A DNA stretch of 64,000 nt from Acanthacorydalis orientalis (taxonomy: Eukaryota > Arthropoda > Insecta > Megaloptera > Corydalidae). Positions 46,161 through 59,535 of the stretch are shown in pieces; within the stretch, counting starts at the first letter, position 1; each line of letters begins with the position of its first letter. The position numbers and the translations under genes are program-made. Below the pieces are notes generated by a model. It was not told where the DNA came from, did not search any database, and saw only the letters and a program-made list of their open reading frames with translations. Where the stretch lies: assembly GCA_034766995.1 (NCBI GenBank), contig CM068313.1, positions 35,695,996 to 35,759,995 on the forward strand, in the 5' to 3' direction.

Positions 46161-47258
46161 AAACTATAATATTTAAAAAATATTTGAACAAACAAATATA
46201 ATGTTTTAAAATAGTTTTTAGAAATTTTTCATTCAATTAATTTATTAAAAATGGAACACGTATACAATTTAAAAATTATATTTTGAAATTTTATTATGCA
46301 AATAAAAAAATTATAAAATTATTTTAAAGACGAGATAAAAATATCTTTTCATGATTAAAAATATACACAAAAAGTATTTGAAAAAATTCAGTTTTTTGTA
46401 TAAAAATGTAGATACTTGAGAAATATATTCAATTGCATACCTCATTCCTTTTTATATGGAATTAATTAAGTAATTTATGATAGATGAATCGGTTGCAATC
46501 TATTTTATTTGTAAATTATAAATTAATTCCTATTTGTTGAATAAACATATTAACTTTTAAGTATAAGAATGTAAATGTTATCTAAAAATGATCTAAAATA
46601 TACTTGAAAATAGAATAGAAAAAAATAACATTTAAAATCACACATAATTTCGTTAAATTTATATCTAATTTTATACTTCTTTCGTTCGACTAATATCAGT
46701 TAATGCATAGAAGTGTTTACTAAATATTAATGTAGAATTAAAGTGCAGTAAAATAAAATAGAACATGAAAATAGGTTTATTATTCTCAATGTGTAAATAC
46801 TTGAATGGGATTTGATTCTTTCTTTAATGTATCATTCATTTACTGACTTGAAATGTTTGTTAGTCAAAATTAACGTGAATGTTCTATTCGATAAGGTTTA
46901 ATTAAAATATTTTTCAATCATAATTAAAGCGTGTACGAATATTCGATTGAGGCACATTAAATTGGCCCATAACCTCATTAATTATACTCGTATGTAATGA
47001 CTCGACATAAATTGTCTCTAAACATTCCCATACCATCTCTAAATCATTAGTGTCTCTATCAGTTACACATGGATAATATACGAGTATAGATAAATACATG
47101 TGATTTATTTATTCATAGGTATAGAAATTTTTATGTGAAAAAAATATTTCCTGTTGTGTCTAACAAAATATATTGTAGTTTCTTTCGTGAAAATTGTATG
47201 TTTTAAGAAATCTTATAGAGAATTTAAATATTATTTTGTAAAGACAGATATTATAAAG
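46161..47258. other. AT-rich noncoding DNA, no gene recognised
   Basis: A 61-codon minus-strand frame at 46914-47099 contains NDLEMVWECLETIYVESLHT and looks less like background, but I know no family for it. Otherwise nothing was seen. Confidence 0.45.
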
Positions 47259-47260
47259 TA

Positions 47261-47699
47261 CAGTAAACCCCCGTATAATGCGGGGGATACGTTCCGCGTT
47301 ATACGAACCATATGTGTTTGTATGAACTGTGAGTGTGGTGGAGTAACGGTTTTGCACGGCGAACGGTTTTGCGACAGTGAATAAATGTTACTTCTTTATT
47401 TAATTTTAATTTTTGTTTTGATTTTAAATGAAATAAAAATATTTTCCCGTTATCTCTTTAAATATTCATTTATTTTTTTTAAAGGTAAACCTTTACATCT
47501 TTTATAACTATAACTTCCCTTTGCATACACGAACAGGAGGTGAGTACGTACAGCGTTTCTAAACAAAAAAAATCGAAAAGTGTGTCAAAATGTTAAATTT
47601 ATCTAACGCGTTATACGGAGGTGTTTATGTCGTTTTATGAGTACTGGTCGCAATTTTTTCGTCGCGTTATAGGGAAACGAGTTATACGAGGGTCTACTG
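47261..47699. mobile_element. pogo/Tigger-like MITE (copy 2)
   Basis: The left end is CAGTAAACCCCCGTATAATG. The reverse complement of the right end is CAGTAGACCCTCGTATAACT. TA lies on both sides (47259-47260 and 47700-47701). GCGGGGGATACGTTCCGCGT just inside the left end is CpG-rich. Ends match the element at 12586-12946. There is no transposase. The frames at 47154-47384 (+) and 47160-47357 (-) span the left boundary and are not genes. Confidence 0.84.
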
Positions 47700-47881
47700 T
47701 ATTTATTTAAATAACGTTATAATTTTTCTTGACTGCTCGTCAATTGTATCTAGTGTTGCCTACAACAACTCTTCATTATTCAGTATTGTCTTTTATATTA
47801 CCATTTCTAAATTAAATATGATCTTAACTAGTTTTAAGATTTTTTTTAATAATGTTTATTATAAAGAGTTCTTGTGCCTCG

Positions 47882-47939
<58 letters not shown>

Positions 47940-47946
47940 ATGTATT
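47882..47946. repeat. (TA)n-(TG)n microsatellite
   Basis: TA then GTATGTGTGTG. Confidence 0.95.
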
Positions 47947-48471
47947 TTTGTTAAATTGTGTCTGTATTCATTTTAATGTCGTTTTTATTTATTTTTTATA
48001 ATATTCTCGACAGTAGAACGAACTTATTTCACTCTTACTGTTCTTTCACTTACTCTGTATTTTTTAAATAAATTACTAATTATTTATCTTTCAACAATGG
48101 TTATTTTTCTCATTTTATTTTTACCTGTTATTTTGTACAATGAAACTACGAGATACATTCTGCTCTACTACAACAATTTAGGAAACATGCATGCCAGTAA
48201 ATACTAGTAAAATACCATAGGGATTTATTCCAGTAGAAGGGGGATGCCTATTATGTTTGTTTATAGAGCTCTTGTATGTTCAAACGCTTTTGTACGTGTA
48301 TTTTTTGTATGCGAACATGAGTTTAGTTTTTTCTTGGGAATAATGATGTCAATTTTATTTGTATAACTGTGTTGAAGGAGTAAAGAGAATATATAATTTT
48401 AATTATTTAGTTAATTTAATCCAATTATAAAAGCTAGCATTTAATTTAATACTTTTCTTCTAAATAATTTT

Positions 48472-48473
<2 letters not shown>
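47947..48473. other. AT-rich noncoding DNA, nothing recognised
   Basis: A patch at 48185-48260 (GGGGGATGCC) is slightly less AT-rich. Confidence 0.55.
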
Positions 48474-48536
<63 letters not shown>

Positions 48537-48537
48537 T
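48474..48537. repeat. (TA)n-(CA)n microsatellite
   Basis: TA then short CA, ending at the mariner inverted repeat. Confidence 0.95.
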
Positions 48538-48783
48538 ACGAGAATTGTTTGATAAGTATGGTAAAAAAATCAAGTGAAACACCGTTTTTTGGAAAAAAAT
48601 GATTTCATTTCTCAGTATAGTCTCCATTAAGACTTATACACTTGGTTTAGCGAGGCTGCAAAATACGCATTAATGGCAATGATAACATACTCCTTCAATG
48701 AGAATTTCTTCCCAACGAACCAAATTTTTAACTTTAGGAAGAGAAAGAAGTCGCACGGGGCTAAGTCCGGAGAATAGGGTAGA
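48538..48783 (-). pseudogene. mariner transposase, 3' end fragment (family B, copy 2)
   Basis: The + strand begins ACGAGAATTGTTTGATAAGT, the terminal repeat shared with 62262 and with the 3' end at 6812. The minus strand reads LPYSPDLAPCDFFLF, then KIWFVGKKFSLKEY and an INAYFAASLNQVY-type C-terminus with a stop. The third catalytic Asp (APCD) is present. Homology stops at about 48783 in the middle of the catalytic core, so everything upstream is missing. It is inactive. Confidence 0.85.
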
Positions 48784-49220
48784 ACTATTTTATTTAAAAC
48801 TATAAATTCAGATGGTTGAGACGAACTGATACTTGAAAAAACTTTATTTTAAAAAGAATCAGTAACTTTATCAAAATCGAATAGTTTTGAAAATTAGAAA
48901 AGAAAACTATGCTGAAAATATTATTTATCTACTGTTATAATAACAGCTAAATATATATTATATGAAACTGGAGTATAAAACAGTATTCTGAATTATAAAT
49001 CAATGAGAACAGTGGGGTTAAGGGTTTTTGTTAGCTCGGATATGTCAACATCAATATCAGTGATTGATATTCTTTAAATATAATGTAAATGTCTATCGTT
49101 CAATCTCTCTGTTGTCTTTAACATTAAACTGAAAATTTATATGTTATGAAATGATTGCATAAACAGTTTGAAAAACTCCCCAGGGCTAAAATTGATTCTG
49201 ATCTTTATTTTTATCCATTC

Positions 49221-49227
<7 letters not shown>
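48784..49227. other. AT-rich noncoding DNA, nothing recognised
   Basis: Nothing above background was seen. Confidence 0.6.

Positions 49228-49280
<53 letters not shown>
49228..49280. repeat. (TA)n microsatellite
   Basis: About 50 bp of TA. Confidence 0.95.
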
Positions 49281-49282
<2 letters not shown>

Positions 49283-49339
49283 CAGAGAAATCAGACTTGC
49301 GAAAATGGTTTAAACATTCATAATAACCTTGATTCATAA

Positions 49340-49608
49340 CACCGCTGGCATGAACTTTTATTTCGACAACTCGAATGCCAGTATATCTGGCATTTAAACT
49401 TTTGTTCTACAAGGTGATCAGTTGCATTTTCCTAGAAATATAATTTATAAGAATGGATCAAATCAAAAATAATATGCATTAATGTTAAATATGTTTCCTT
49501 TTTTCAGCTAAAAAGCACTCCTAAAATTTTTCATAATGATAAATTATATTTATAATTATCGAGTTGCTGGTAGGAAAAGTGAAAATATTCCCCGAGTGTA
49601 AAGGGTTA

Positions 49609-49609
<1 letters not shown>
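49340..49609. mobile_element. Possible piggyBac-like element, right end
   Basis: The reverse complement of the right end is TTAACCCTTTACACTCGGGG, the TTAA-CCCTTT form typical of piggyBac-like elements. An AATGCCAG...CTGGCATT hairpin (49374-49394) resembles the TGCCAG motifs inside the 14265-15292 element. No left end was found. A (TA)n-(GA)n tract begins immediately after TTAA. Confidence 0.4.

Positions 49610-49647
<38 letters not shown>
49607..49647. repeat. (TA)n-(GA)n microsatellite
   Basis: TA then GA. Confidence 0.95.
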
Positions 49648-51766
49648 ACCGTTATATAATTATATGGAACCAGTTTTAAAAGTAAAGTCCGTAAAAATAA
49701 TTAAAATAAAAATATTAATAAAATATGAAACGTGCATAAACTAACATGAAAATATTGTAATCAATGTTTATTTCTGGCTTAAATAATAAAGATCAATATG
49801 CTTTCTCGTTTGAACGAAAAAAAAAACAAATTAACAAATTTATAAATCAATTATTTAGAAAGCAACTTGCCAATTGTGTTAACGTGAATAAATAAATTAT
49901 ATTTCTATTAATTAATTTCTATTTGAAAATAGTTTATAATTTGATCTATTTTTGTCTATTTTTCTATAACTTTTATAGTTGAAGAATTTCTTGTAATCAT
50001 TTTCACACTGTAAATATTTATATAGAAATATGAAAAGTTTATTAGTATCAAATTAAATTGATACTAATAAACGAAGAACGAACATTTAAGAAACGAACAT
50101 TTTTTTTAGTATGTTCGAACAAAAAATTATTTTTGTACTTTAAATAACTCAAAAATCAATTCTGTGATCTTTTATTAAAAAATAGTTATTATTGAATGTT
50201 AATTATGCAAAGTAATAAGATTTTATTATATTTTGCAAGTTGAAAAAAGCAATTTATTTCACACTTATTAATTTGTTTTCTTTATACATATTGACAAGAT
50301 TAATTGACTAATATATTCGTTTTTAGCGACTGAGAAGTGACTTAAATAATTATATTTTGTATTAAAAATCATTGGAATCCAGAAAAAAAATCTTGTTAAA
50401 CTTGACTGAATATACAAAAAAAATATATGCTAAACCACGTTGTTAATTTACCGTAACCGATAAAGTGAAAGAATTGAATGAGCTTTTATTGTTCGTTTTA
50501 TTTTGAATACAATGAATGATTTAAGCAAATGATAAATATAATGTTTTTAAGTTTGTAATCGATTGATCTAGTACATTGTTTTTCTTGTCCAAAAATTTAG
50601 TTATGTGTTAATAATTAATTGAATTATCGTTTATTGAGAATTACCATATCAAACACAACACACATTAAAATAACCTAATAAATATTATCAGTTAAAAATC
50701 CAGCATGAAACTAAAATTAATATAGTAAATTTTTGAACCATAATATTTATGTACACATAAAATGTATTCATAATACAAAAAAATTCTCCACAAGAAGACA
50801 GCTTATATATTTTTTTAAAAATTTTAAGAAAGCAATTATAAACTACGAAATATTCAATAATTTAATCCTTTCAACTTTATATAAAGTTAACATAATTCTT
50901 ATATTATTTTTTTGTATTATATCTGCTTATAATTAAAAATTATTATAAAAATAAATTTTAATTAATCTAAACATTAAAAATATTAAATATTTATTATTCA
51001 ACATTTGATCTTACAGATTTGTTAATATTTTCAGTGGTTTGATATCCAGCAAATCCACAAGTACTCAGAATATTTTATTTCGTACGCTTTTTGCTAAGAA
51101 TATTCATCTTTTTATTATATTTTTTAAAACAATTTGATACTCACTAACTTCATATTCATGTTAAAAAGTCGACTGTAATACTTGTATAAAGTAGGCAAAA
51201 AGAAAGTAAATATTTTTAATGGCTTTTTTTATCGTCATACACATACGCTCTAACATCTTTATTGTTATTATCTTTTTTCATTCTCTGTGTATGTGGACTT
51301 TTTTGTTAATATTAATGTGAGTTGTCATATATTTACTTATAATTCATATAATATAATAAGTAATATTTTTCATTCTTTCGGTAAAACCAGTTTTCTTTAA
51401 TGTGAAAACATTATTACATATCATTTATTATTTTATTCGGAATTTTGGTTTGCAAACAATGCTCAGTAATATTTCAGTTGCTGTTTATTTCTGTATGTTT
51501 TTTACGTTCTCATATACACAATTATTAATTAATATGTATATATTTAGTTTATAATATAATAAATCTGCTACATATTATATTATATGTATTATTAAAGTTC
51601 ATTAATTAATAGCACGTGTTGTAAATTGCTGATTTTGATTTTTTAATGTATTCTATATAGGACTAATGGATTGAACTACAATCCAATAATTTCATTGTAA
51701 TAACAATTTCAATGAAATCATTAAATTGGGTTAAAAATTAGTAGAAAAAGTGGTTTAAATTAACGA

Positions 51767-51768
<2 letters not shown>
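49648..51768. other. AT-rich noncoding DNA, no gene recognised
   Basis: A 67-codon frame at 50733-50936 (+) has no motif. No element ends were seen. Confidence 0.6.

Positions 51769-53040
<1,272 letters not shown>

Positions 53041-53092
<52 letters not shown>
53041..53092. repeat. (TA)n microsatellite
   Basis: Pure TA. Confidence 0.95.
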
Positions 53093-53095
<3 letters not shown>

Positions 53096-53213
53096 AATAA
53101 TAATTGTTCCTTTGCATATAAATGTGTATAATCTCTTAACTAATATATGTAAAGACGATTATTAACACAAGAACAGTTCTGACACTGCTGCTAACTTTAT
53201 TTTTACAACTGAG

Positions 53214-53507
53214 TTTTTTTCACTCCACAAATCATACAAGTTTTTCGATCAGTAATATTCAATAAATTATCATTGATTATTTCCGATTCACTTATACGCA
53301 TTTCGATGACAACACCATCATTCTTAGAGCGTTAAGTTACCGAAAAATCTGGTTTTAAAAAATTTCATCCAGATCTGATAGCATGGCACTCTAGGAATGA
53401 TGACTACCATCAAAATGCACAGAAGCGACAATCAAAAGAAATCAATAATAATTTATTGAATATTTTTGATTGAAAAAATTGGTGTAGTTTGTGGAATGAA
53501 AAAAATT
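53214..53507. mobile_element. Long-inverted-repeat MITE (copy 3, best preserved)
   Basis: The left arm is TTTTTTTCACTCCACAAATC, then ATACAAGTTTTTCGATCAGT, AATATTCAATAAATTATCAT and TGATT. The reverse complement of the right arm is TTTTTTTCATTCCACAAACT, then ACACCAATTTTTTCAATCAA, AAATATTCAATAAATTATTA and TTGATT. Arms of about 65-70 bp match with scattered differences. The core contains CGCATTTCGATGACAACACC, GCGTTAAGTTACCGAAAAAT and CACTCTAGGAATGATGAC, shared with copies 1 and 2. It has no coding content. Target duplication is unclear, so the superfamily is not assigned. Confidence 0.82.
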
Positions 53508-53551
53508 ATTTACTTATGAAAAAGGGTTATTAAATTTTAGTTTTTTTGTAT

Positions 53552-53600
53552 AACCAGTGGACTCCGCCCCGGGTCACTTCGTTCGCTCTCGTTAAGTGTT
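53552..53600. other. GC-rich patch of unknown origin
   Basis: CCAGTGGACTCCGCCCCGGG followed by TCACTTCGTTCGCTCTCG. It resembles the patch at 59215-59262 in having a CTCCGCC/CTTCGCC core and then TTCG-TTCGCTC. This suggests ends of one element type, possibly a Helitron-like hairpin. Confidence 0.4.
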
Positions 53601-55306
53601 AACAATTTTTAAATGAAAAATGAAATAAAGATATTATGTAATGGAATGTATTCTTTGATTTTAAATGAAAAGGTGAAAGTAATGAAACTGAAAAGAAAAC
53701 TTATTCTCAAACTTCTCTGTACACGATATTCATAATTGATTCGTGTTCTTCTGTTCACTGAAACTTGACACTACTTAGAGTTACATCTGAAGGGACCAAC
53801 ATACAACTGGTCGTGCCTGAATACTGTTTCATTGGAATCGATGAACATGACGATTCATGAAACATCGGAAATGATCGGGAATGAAAATAGTTAACGTGGT
53901 ACTGTTGAGTGTATGAGGGGAGAGCGTTGCAAGGAGGTGGTCTATACGAAAAAAAATGTTTTATGGAAATTTTACGATGGAATTATTTTTCATATATAGA
54001 AAGATTTTACTTTTATTAAATTTGTAAGGTCAAATCAAAAATGAACATTAATTATATCTGTACCTGAATATTAATTTATATAATTAATGGGAGAATTATA
54101 GGATTAAATCGACTATTTATACTTTTGTATAAATTTTAAATGATAGGGTGATGATATTTAACATTGATTTTCTTAAAGTATTTAATAAACTTCAAAAAAA
54201 TTTCTGAATGGCTGATGACAATGTAAATAGCCAGATAGTATTCTAATTAACTCAGTATAAAGCTTTAAACTGAAACTATTTGAAAATCGCTTTAAACGAA
54301 TTAGTCCGGTTTAATTCTAAGAACCCACAAATGACTTAAATATAGTCATATTTCATATTCCTGCATATTTATGAAAAGTAATTATGTTATTAGGATTAAA
54401 TCAGTTGGAATAAAATCGATTTAATACTTTTTTTAATGTAAATAATAATTTATTGTAAATAAATTGCCATTCTTTTTTTATTAAAATTATATAATACAAC
54501 GATGTTTACAAATATACCGTAATAGTATATAAAAACTCTAATTGCTAAATGATTTTTCTCTAGAATTTATTTAAATTATTAGTCGTATATAAATCAACAT
54601 ACATTTTTGTTTGAATGTATTCAGGTGTGTGCTTGCTTTTATTGTACATTAAATATTTTATATAATGTGTGTTTTGTAGAATTGTCTCTATAAATAATAG
54701 AGATATTAGAATTGTAACTGCCTAGGGAAAATATTAATATTTAAATTGGTAAATATCGATGTTGTATACCGTATTAAAATGAATTATTTAAACATCTAAG
54801 AAAGTAGCTCTTTTTATAATTGAGTTCTCAGAAATTTATTAATATTTATTTTATATTTTATAATGTATCTTAAAGGAAATTTGCTATTATTTTCTGTAGT
54901 ACAATATTTACTTTCATTTTTCTAATGAAAAAATATTGAAAAATATTCAGATTTGGCTTTTATTTATTTTTTTATGTATATATATATATATACACGTGTA
55001 TGTGTGTGTGAAAATATATTCTTTGATGTTTTCATTTTTATAGTTTGTTATTCTAGATTTCATCAACTTGTTTATATTATTTTAACAGAATTTGTTTTCT
55101 ATGTTTTAATGATTCAAAACAAGTCCTTAAGCGAATTTAAAAATTCTTCGCGATTTACTGTGTTGAGCGACTTTACTTTGTTGATATACCATACAATAAT
55201 TGTAGTACTATCTGTATAATTTATCCATTAATTCTGTTTAGAAACACATTTATTTTTTAAGTTCTTTTTATCTAGCAATGAAAAGTAAATACTAAGAAAG
55301 TAATGT
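53601..55306. other. AT-rich noncoding DNA, no gene recognised
   Basis: An 88-codon frame at 54953-55219 (+) starts in a TA/TG tract and has no motif. Confidence 0.55.
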
Positions 55307-55319
55307 TTAAACCAGTTGA

Positions 55320-55581
55320 AGAAAATAAATAATTTCATAACTTTTGTTGAACCCATTCAATATGGATAATAAATGGCAATAATAACTTTCGATGAATTCG
55401 TTAATTTCCGGACTCCGGAATTCTATCTTCCAAGAATAAACAAACTTGTTTCCCGTTGGGAGAAATGTGTGCAGGCCAATGGTCTTTATTTTGATTAATA
55501 AATATAATTTTTGGCTGACATACTCGTATGCTCCTTTATATTCGATACGTAAAAACCGCAATTATTTTTGCACTAAACTAA
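55320..55581 (-). mobile_element. mariner-type end fragment (MADE1-like terminal repeat)
   Basis: On the minus strand the end reads TTAGTTTAGTGCAAAAATAA, then TTGCGGTTTTTACG, with TA outside. This is the TTAGGTTGGTGCAAAA-TAATTGCGGTTTTT end known from Hsmar1/MADE1-type mariners. The next roughly 200 bp are not repetitive and contain GCATACGAGTATGTCAGCC and GGAATTCCGGAGTC-like segments. The opposite end was not found. The 84-codon frame at 55307-55561 here has no recognised transposase motif. Confidence 0.55.
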
Positions 55582-56209
55582 TATATACGATCCATTACAA
55601 TGGCGAGGGAGCAATGTAGTTAGCAATGTAAATTAAAATTTTTTTGATGTGAACTTTTACACCCTATGACATACAAAATGGATTTTGTATGGAATAGTTT
55701 ATAACAAATCCTTGCACTTATTTCATATCGATAGGTATTTCGCAAGAAATAATGAGTATGAGTTTAGCAATTATTGATAGTCGCCTTTGGTTACTAAAAC
55801 GGGACACGTGTATCAGAATGTATCTTATATTTGCATTTCACATAATGCAATTGAAGGAATTCGATAAATAATTATAATAAATTCAATTGAGCTAACTCAT
55901 TTCGACGATACATTCTGCGACACTACCTTTTTGTTTGTAATTTCATTATTATATCGTTTGTTGTAACACTCTACAAGATGTATTGGAAAATACTAAACAG
56001 TGAATGGATTAAATAAATCAGTTTATAAAACATAAATTGATTTAATTCATCATACATCCAGAAAGGCATTTAATAATGATTCTCAAACGCGTTGATGAAA
56101 AAATAGGCGGGCATGCGTGAATGCGAGTTATTTCTTAATTAATTTTTGGACGATTAGAGACGAAATTAGTGTAATCTTTTTTTTAATTATTCGCTTTTAT
56201 TCATCGCTT
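55582..56209. other. AT-rich noncoding DNA, nothing recognised
   Basis: Nothing above background was seen. Confidence 0.55.
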
Positions 56210-56480
56210 TTATCGACAACAAAAATGTTGACCTTTTGATAAACGACACAAAGGATCGACTTGTAATTTCAATTAAAACGATTGTAGAGTTGATCGACAT
56301 TCTGTTTCGTCCATATCGCCAAGTTAACTATGCACTTACAGGTCCAGTGTTTTTAATCGTGTCAAGGTTGATGACCTATACAGGACGCATAACGATCACG
56401 TCAAACAGAAATTTAATTCATTTTGTTTTATCCCTTTATCAGCAATGTCGTAGCAATTAACACCTACTTGACGCTAATGG
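56210..56480. other. Less AT-rich island, possible conserved noncoding element
   Basis: CpG-bearing, non-repetitive sequence with no microsatellite. It includes a 74-codon open frame (56236-56460, +) with no known domain. The composition differs clearly from its flanks. It could be a regulatory element or an exon. Confidence 0.35.
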
Positions 56481-56994
56481 ATTACACAATATAAAATATC
56501 TGTTGAAACACTTCTCGTTTGTCTTTAGAGCAAAGTAATTAGTCAATGTCAACGTTTACGAACGAAAATTGTATAACGGTTTTAGAAAAATAATCGCGGT
56601 GTAACAGTACGAAACATTTCCCTGTTTTATATTCAATTGTTTCGTTTTTAGTTTTATTGTTCCACTAATAGCACGAAATTTAAAATAATTTCAAGGTACA
56701 CAATGCTCTGCAAATTCTATTTCTTTTTTAGAGAAACATTAATTGTTGTGTTTATTATTTTAATTTGTCTGACACAAATTCAAAAGCAAATGTGATTTTT
56801 TCATTTATCCTTTAATGAAAACTCCACTAATTTTAATAGGAATTGGATATGTAATTTTATATAAAGTATTATGTAAATTTATTTAGAAATATTTTATCTA
56901 TTATATTCTGTAAATTGAGTCCACTAAAATAATGTTATTAAAGTATACCTAATAATTAATGTACATACACTACTTTTTTTAGTATATTTAATTA
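56481..56994. other. AT-rich noncoding DNA, nothing recognised
   Basis: Nothing above background was seen. Confidence 0.6.
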
Positions 56995-57550
56995 TTAGGT
57001 TGGTAGGAAAATAATTGCGGCTTTTGTTTTCTGAATTATAATCTCAATTTTGTTCAATTAAAGTGTATTTCATCGTTAATATAATTTTAAAGTGCATTTT
57101 TCGGTCTGTATTTTGGTAGTATTGACTTTGATCCTAATATTAATTTTGATTCAAATTGAGCTATTAAATTAAAAGATGGAAAAGAAGCACTGAGAGCAGT
57201 TGTTTTGTATGAGTTCAAAACGGATGGTACAGCAGCAAAAACTGCTCGTAAGCTAAACAATGCTTTTCGTGTGAGTACTGTTAAGGAACGTAAGGTGCTA
57301 TGGTGGTTCCAAAAATTTCATGCTCGGGACGAGAGACTTGAAGATGAAGAAGGTCGCGGGCGTCCTTCTTCTGTTCATAACGACTAACTGAAGGCGTTGG
57401 TTGAATCAGAACCACGCATAACAATTCGAGAGCTTGCACAAAAGTTAGGCGTTAGTCATCCAATAGTTCTGGACCACTTCAAACCACAAATTAAAAAAGT
57501 GTTTATGAATTGAAAGGTCATAAACCACAATTAAGTTCGTACCAACCTAA
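56995..57550 (+). mobile_element. mariner element, internally deleted (family A, copy 4)
   Basis: The ends are TTAGGTTGGTAGGAAAATAA and AAGTTCGTACCAACCTAA, 556 bp apart with TA outside. The plus strand encodes the N-terminus: EALRAVVLYEFKTDG, VKERKVLWWFQKFHARD, LEDEEGRGRPSSVHND, then a stop, then LKALVESEP and IRELAQKLGVSHP of the second HTH. About 20 codons later it enters the terminal repeat, so the whole catalytic domain is gone. This is the best-preserved DNA-binding region of the family, with the GRGRP linker intact. Confidence 0.9.
57175..57530 (+). pseudogene. mariner transposase DNA-binding domain with internal stop
   Basis: The frame begins near 57177 at ATGGAAAAGAAGCACTGAG. One base change or indel is needed there, because the open stretch itself starts at 57205. 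It covers both helix-turn-helix motifs and the GRGRP linker of an Hsmar1-like transposase. A TAA separates HND from LKALVE. No catalytic Asp is present. It compares directly with the minus-strand fragment at 2094-2330. Confidence 0.8.
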
Positions 57551-59172
57551 TATATAGATGCTAAAGAGCATATATATTGTATGGCCATTTTTACAAAAAT
57601 AATGTTTATCTTACTTTATATCCACAGAGTTGAAATATTCGTATATGTAAATTTGCAGCGATAACTTTTATTAAGGAGTACTTCTTTGAAATCAAATTAC
57701 AGCATTTTATTGGTGATTTGGAAAGAATGAGTTTATATTTATTAGGAAATCGTCTTATTTTTCATTCATCTACTTTCATTTATATAAATGTTGTTATATT
57801 AATTTTTCATTTTATTTATTTAATCGCAATTTTCTTTTAAAAAAATAAAAACATGTAATAAATTCTAACATTTTTCTATTTTTTGAAGTGTTGCAAATAG
57901 TTTTCTTCTATTTGAATTTTATAAATTCCTTTTCAAATATATTGAAATTTTCAAACGATTCCAATCTCTAAAGACGAATAAATCAGTCTCATACGTTTAC
58001 AGATACTTGTGAATAAATCAATCTCAGCATTGTCACACTTTTTTCTTGAGCCTGATTTGTGACTATAGCTTTCGAGTTCGTTAGCATTGTCTATATGTTA
58101 ATCTAGATTACTTTCAATTGATTCTATCCTAAAATATTAGAACCTTGATATATAAAATGTTTTCTTTCGAACAACACTGTCATGTATTTTTTTACTTACG
58201 GGAAAATTTCTAGAAATAGAAGCATTTTCAAATTATTAGATAGTAATTTATAAACATCTTATTGTTAGTATGAAATTCAATTATATATATATAATCTCAG
58301 TTCATAATAGGAAAAGAATGACCAAAAACTTTTGAATATTGTATTATTCGAAATTTCTTTAATGCATTTTATCAGTTGATTTCCGAATCGTAGTCAACAA
58401 ACTTAATTCGCCATGAATTAAGTGGTTTGACAACAACAAAAGTAGTAAATAGATATTTTATTTATGAACGTTTCGAAAAGTTTTTCTACAAAACGGTGTA
58501 GTTTATTAATTATTAAACTCTATCTGCTCGTTGGTCTCTAAAACAGTGTTACGGGTCCGGTTATTTTGAGGAAATAGGTCGCAAGTGGTTTCCGTGCAAA
58601 ATCTTATATTCACCAAAAGAGAAATTATTAATGAATGTTGAATGGCTGAAGGTAGTTGCATTAACTGAAGTCTAATTTGATTTTTACTTTCAATTGAAAA
58701 TAGTATATCCTTTTTGTTATACTAATTCATGGTATATAATTTTTTAAATTTATATTTTATATTTTTATTTCTTTGAAATAAGAAATATTGATAATCAGTA
58801 AATATAATCACACATATAATAATATTATTTATAAGTGTATCTGATTTGTGCAGTAAATTAAATGTGAGAGATACGAATAAAGAACAAGGTTCTAATTTTC
58901 ACAAAAATTTTAATCTCTTCTTAAATGATTGGTTTGAAGAAGGCAGTAAGTTTAACATGCAGGAGAGCATTTAATTTCATATATATGTAAAAGAGAGAGA
59001 GATTATAAAACATGTATATATTATTTGACAACTTAAGTTAATAACGTTTATAAAAAGATTACTTATATTATTAAAATATTTATTATCTAATAGTAAGTAA
59101 ATATATTTTTATTCAATATAAAAATACATTACTTTATTGTGAAAATGTTATTGAAAGAAACAAAAAATAATA
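57551..59172. other. AT-rich noncoding DNA, no gene recognised
   Basis: A less AT-rich patch at 58530-58620 (TTACGGGTCCGGTTATTTTG) was not assigned. Confidence 0.5.
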
Positions 59173-59214
59173 TGTATATATATATATATATATGTATATA
59201 CATACACATATATA
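59173..59214. repeat. (TA)n microsatellite with CA interruptions
   Basis: TA with GTATATACATACACATATA at the right. Confidence 0.93.
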
Positions 59215-59280
59215 CTAGGGGGCTTCGCCACTTGCTCGGTTCGCTCACCAACCCCCGGGTTCCCCGCGCTCGTCTACTTG
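59215..59280. mobile_element. GC-rich patch, possible Helitron-type 3' end on the minus strand
   Basis: The + strand reads CTAGGGGGCTTCGCCACTTG, then CTCGGTTCGCTCACCAACCC and CCGGG. On the minus strand this ends in GCGAAGCCCCCTAG followed by T. A CTAG-T terminus with a GC-rich stem just before it fits the Helitron end rule. No 5' TC end, Rep or helicase was seen. It resembles 53552-53600. Confidence 0.3.
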
Positions 59281-59488
59281 TCAATTATAAATCTCTACAT
59301 GTAATCGAATGAAACAGTAAATATACTTTTTTAAACTCAGTTATGTCTATATAATCATTATCGCTGACAGATTGCAACGGTACTGTTTTATAAATGAAAT
59401 AAATATATTAGAGCACCGTAAAACCTCGACGTTATAAATAAATAAGTGACGTCATCGAACATTTGTGGAACATTTGTGGATAATTTTG

Positions 59489-59493
<5 letters not shown>

Positions 59494-59523
<30 letters not shown>

Positions 59524-59535
59524 GGTGGGGGGCAA
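59494..59535. repeat. (TA)n then G-rich tract
   Basis: TA followed by GGGGTGGGGGGC, an unusual G-run for this window. Confidence 0.9.
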
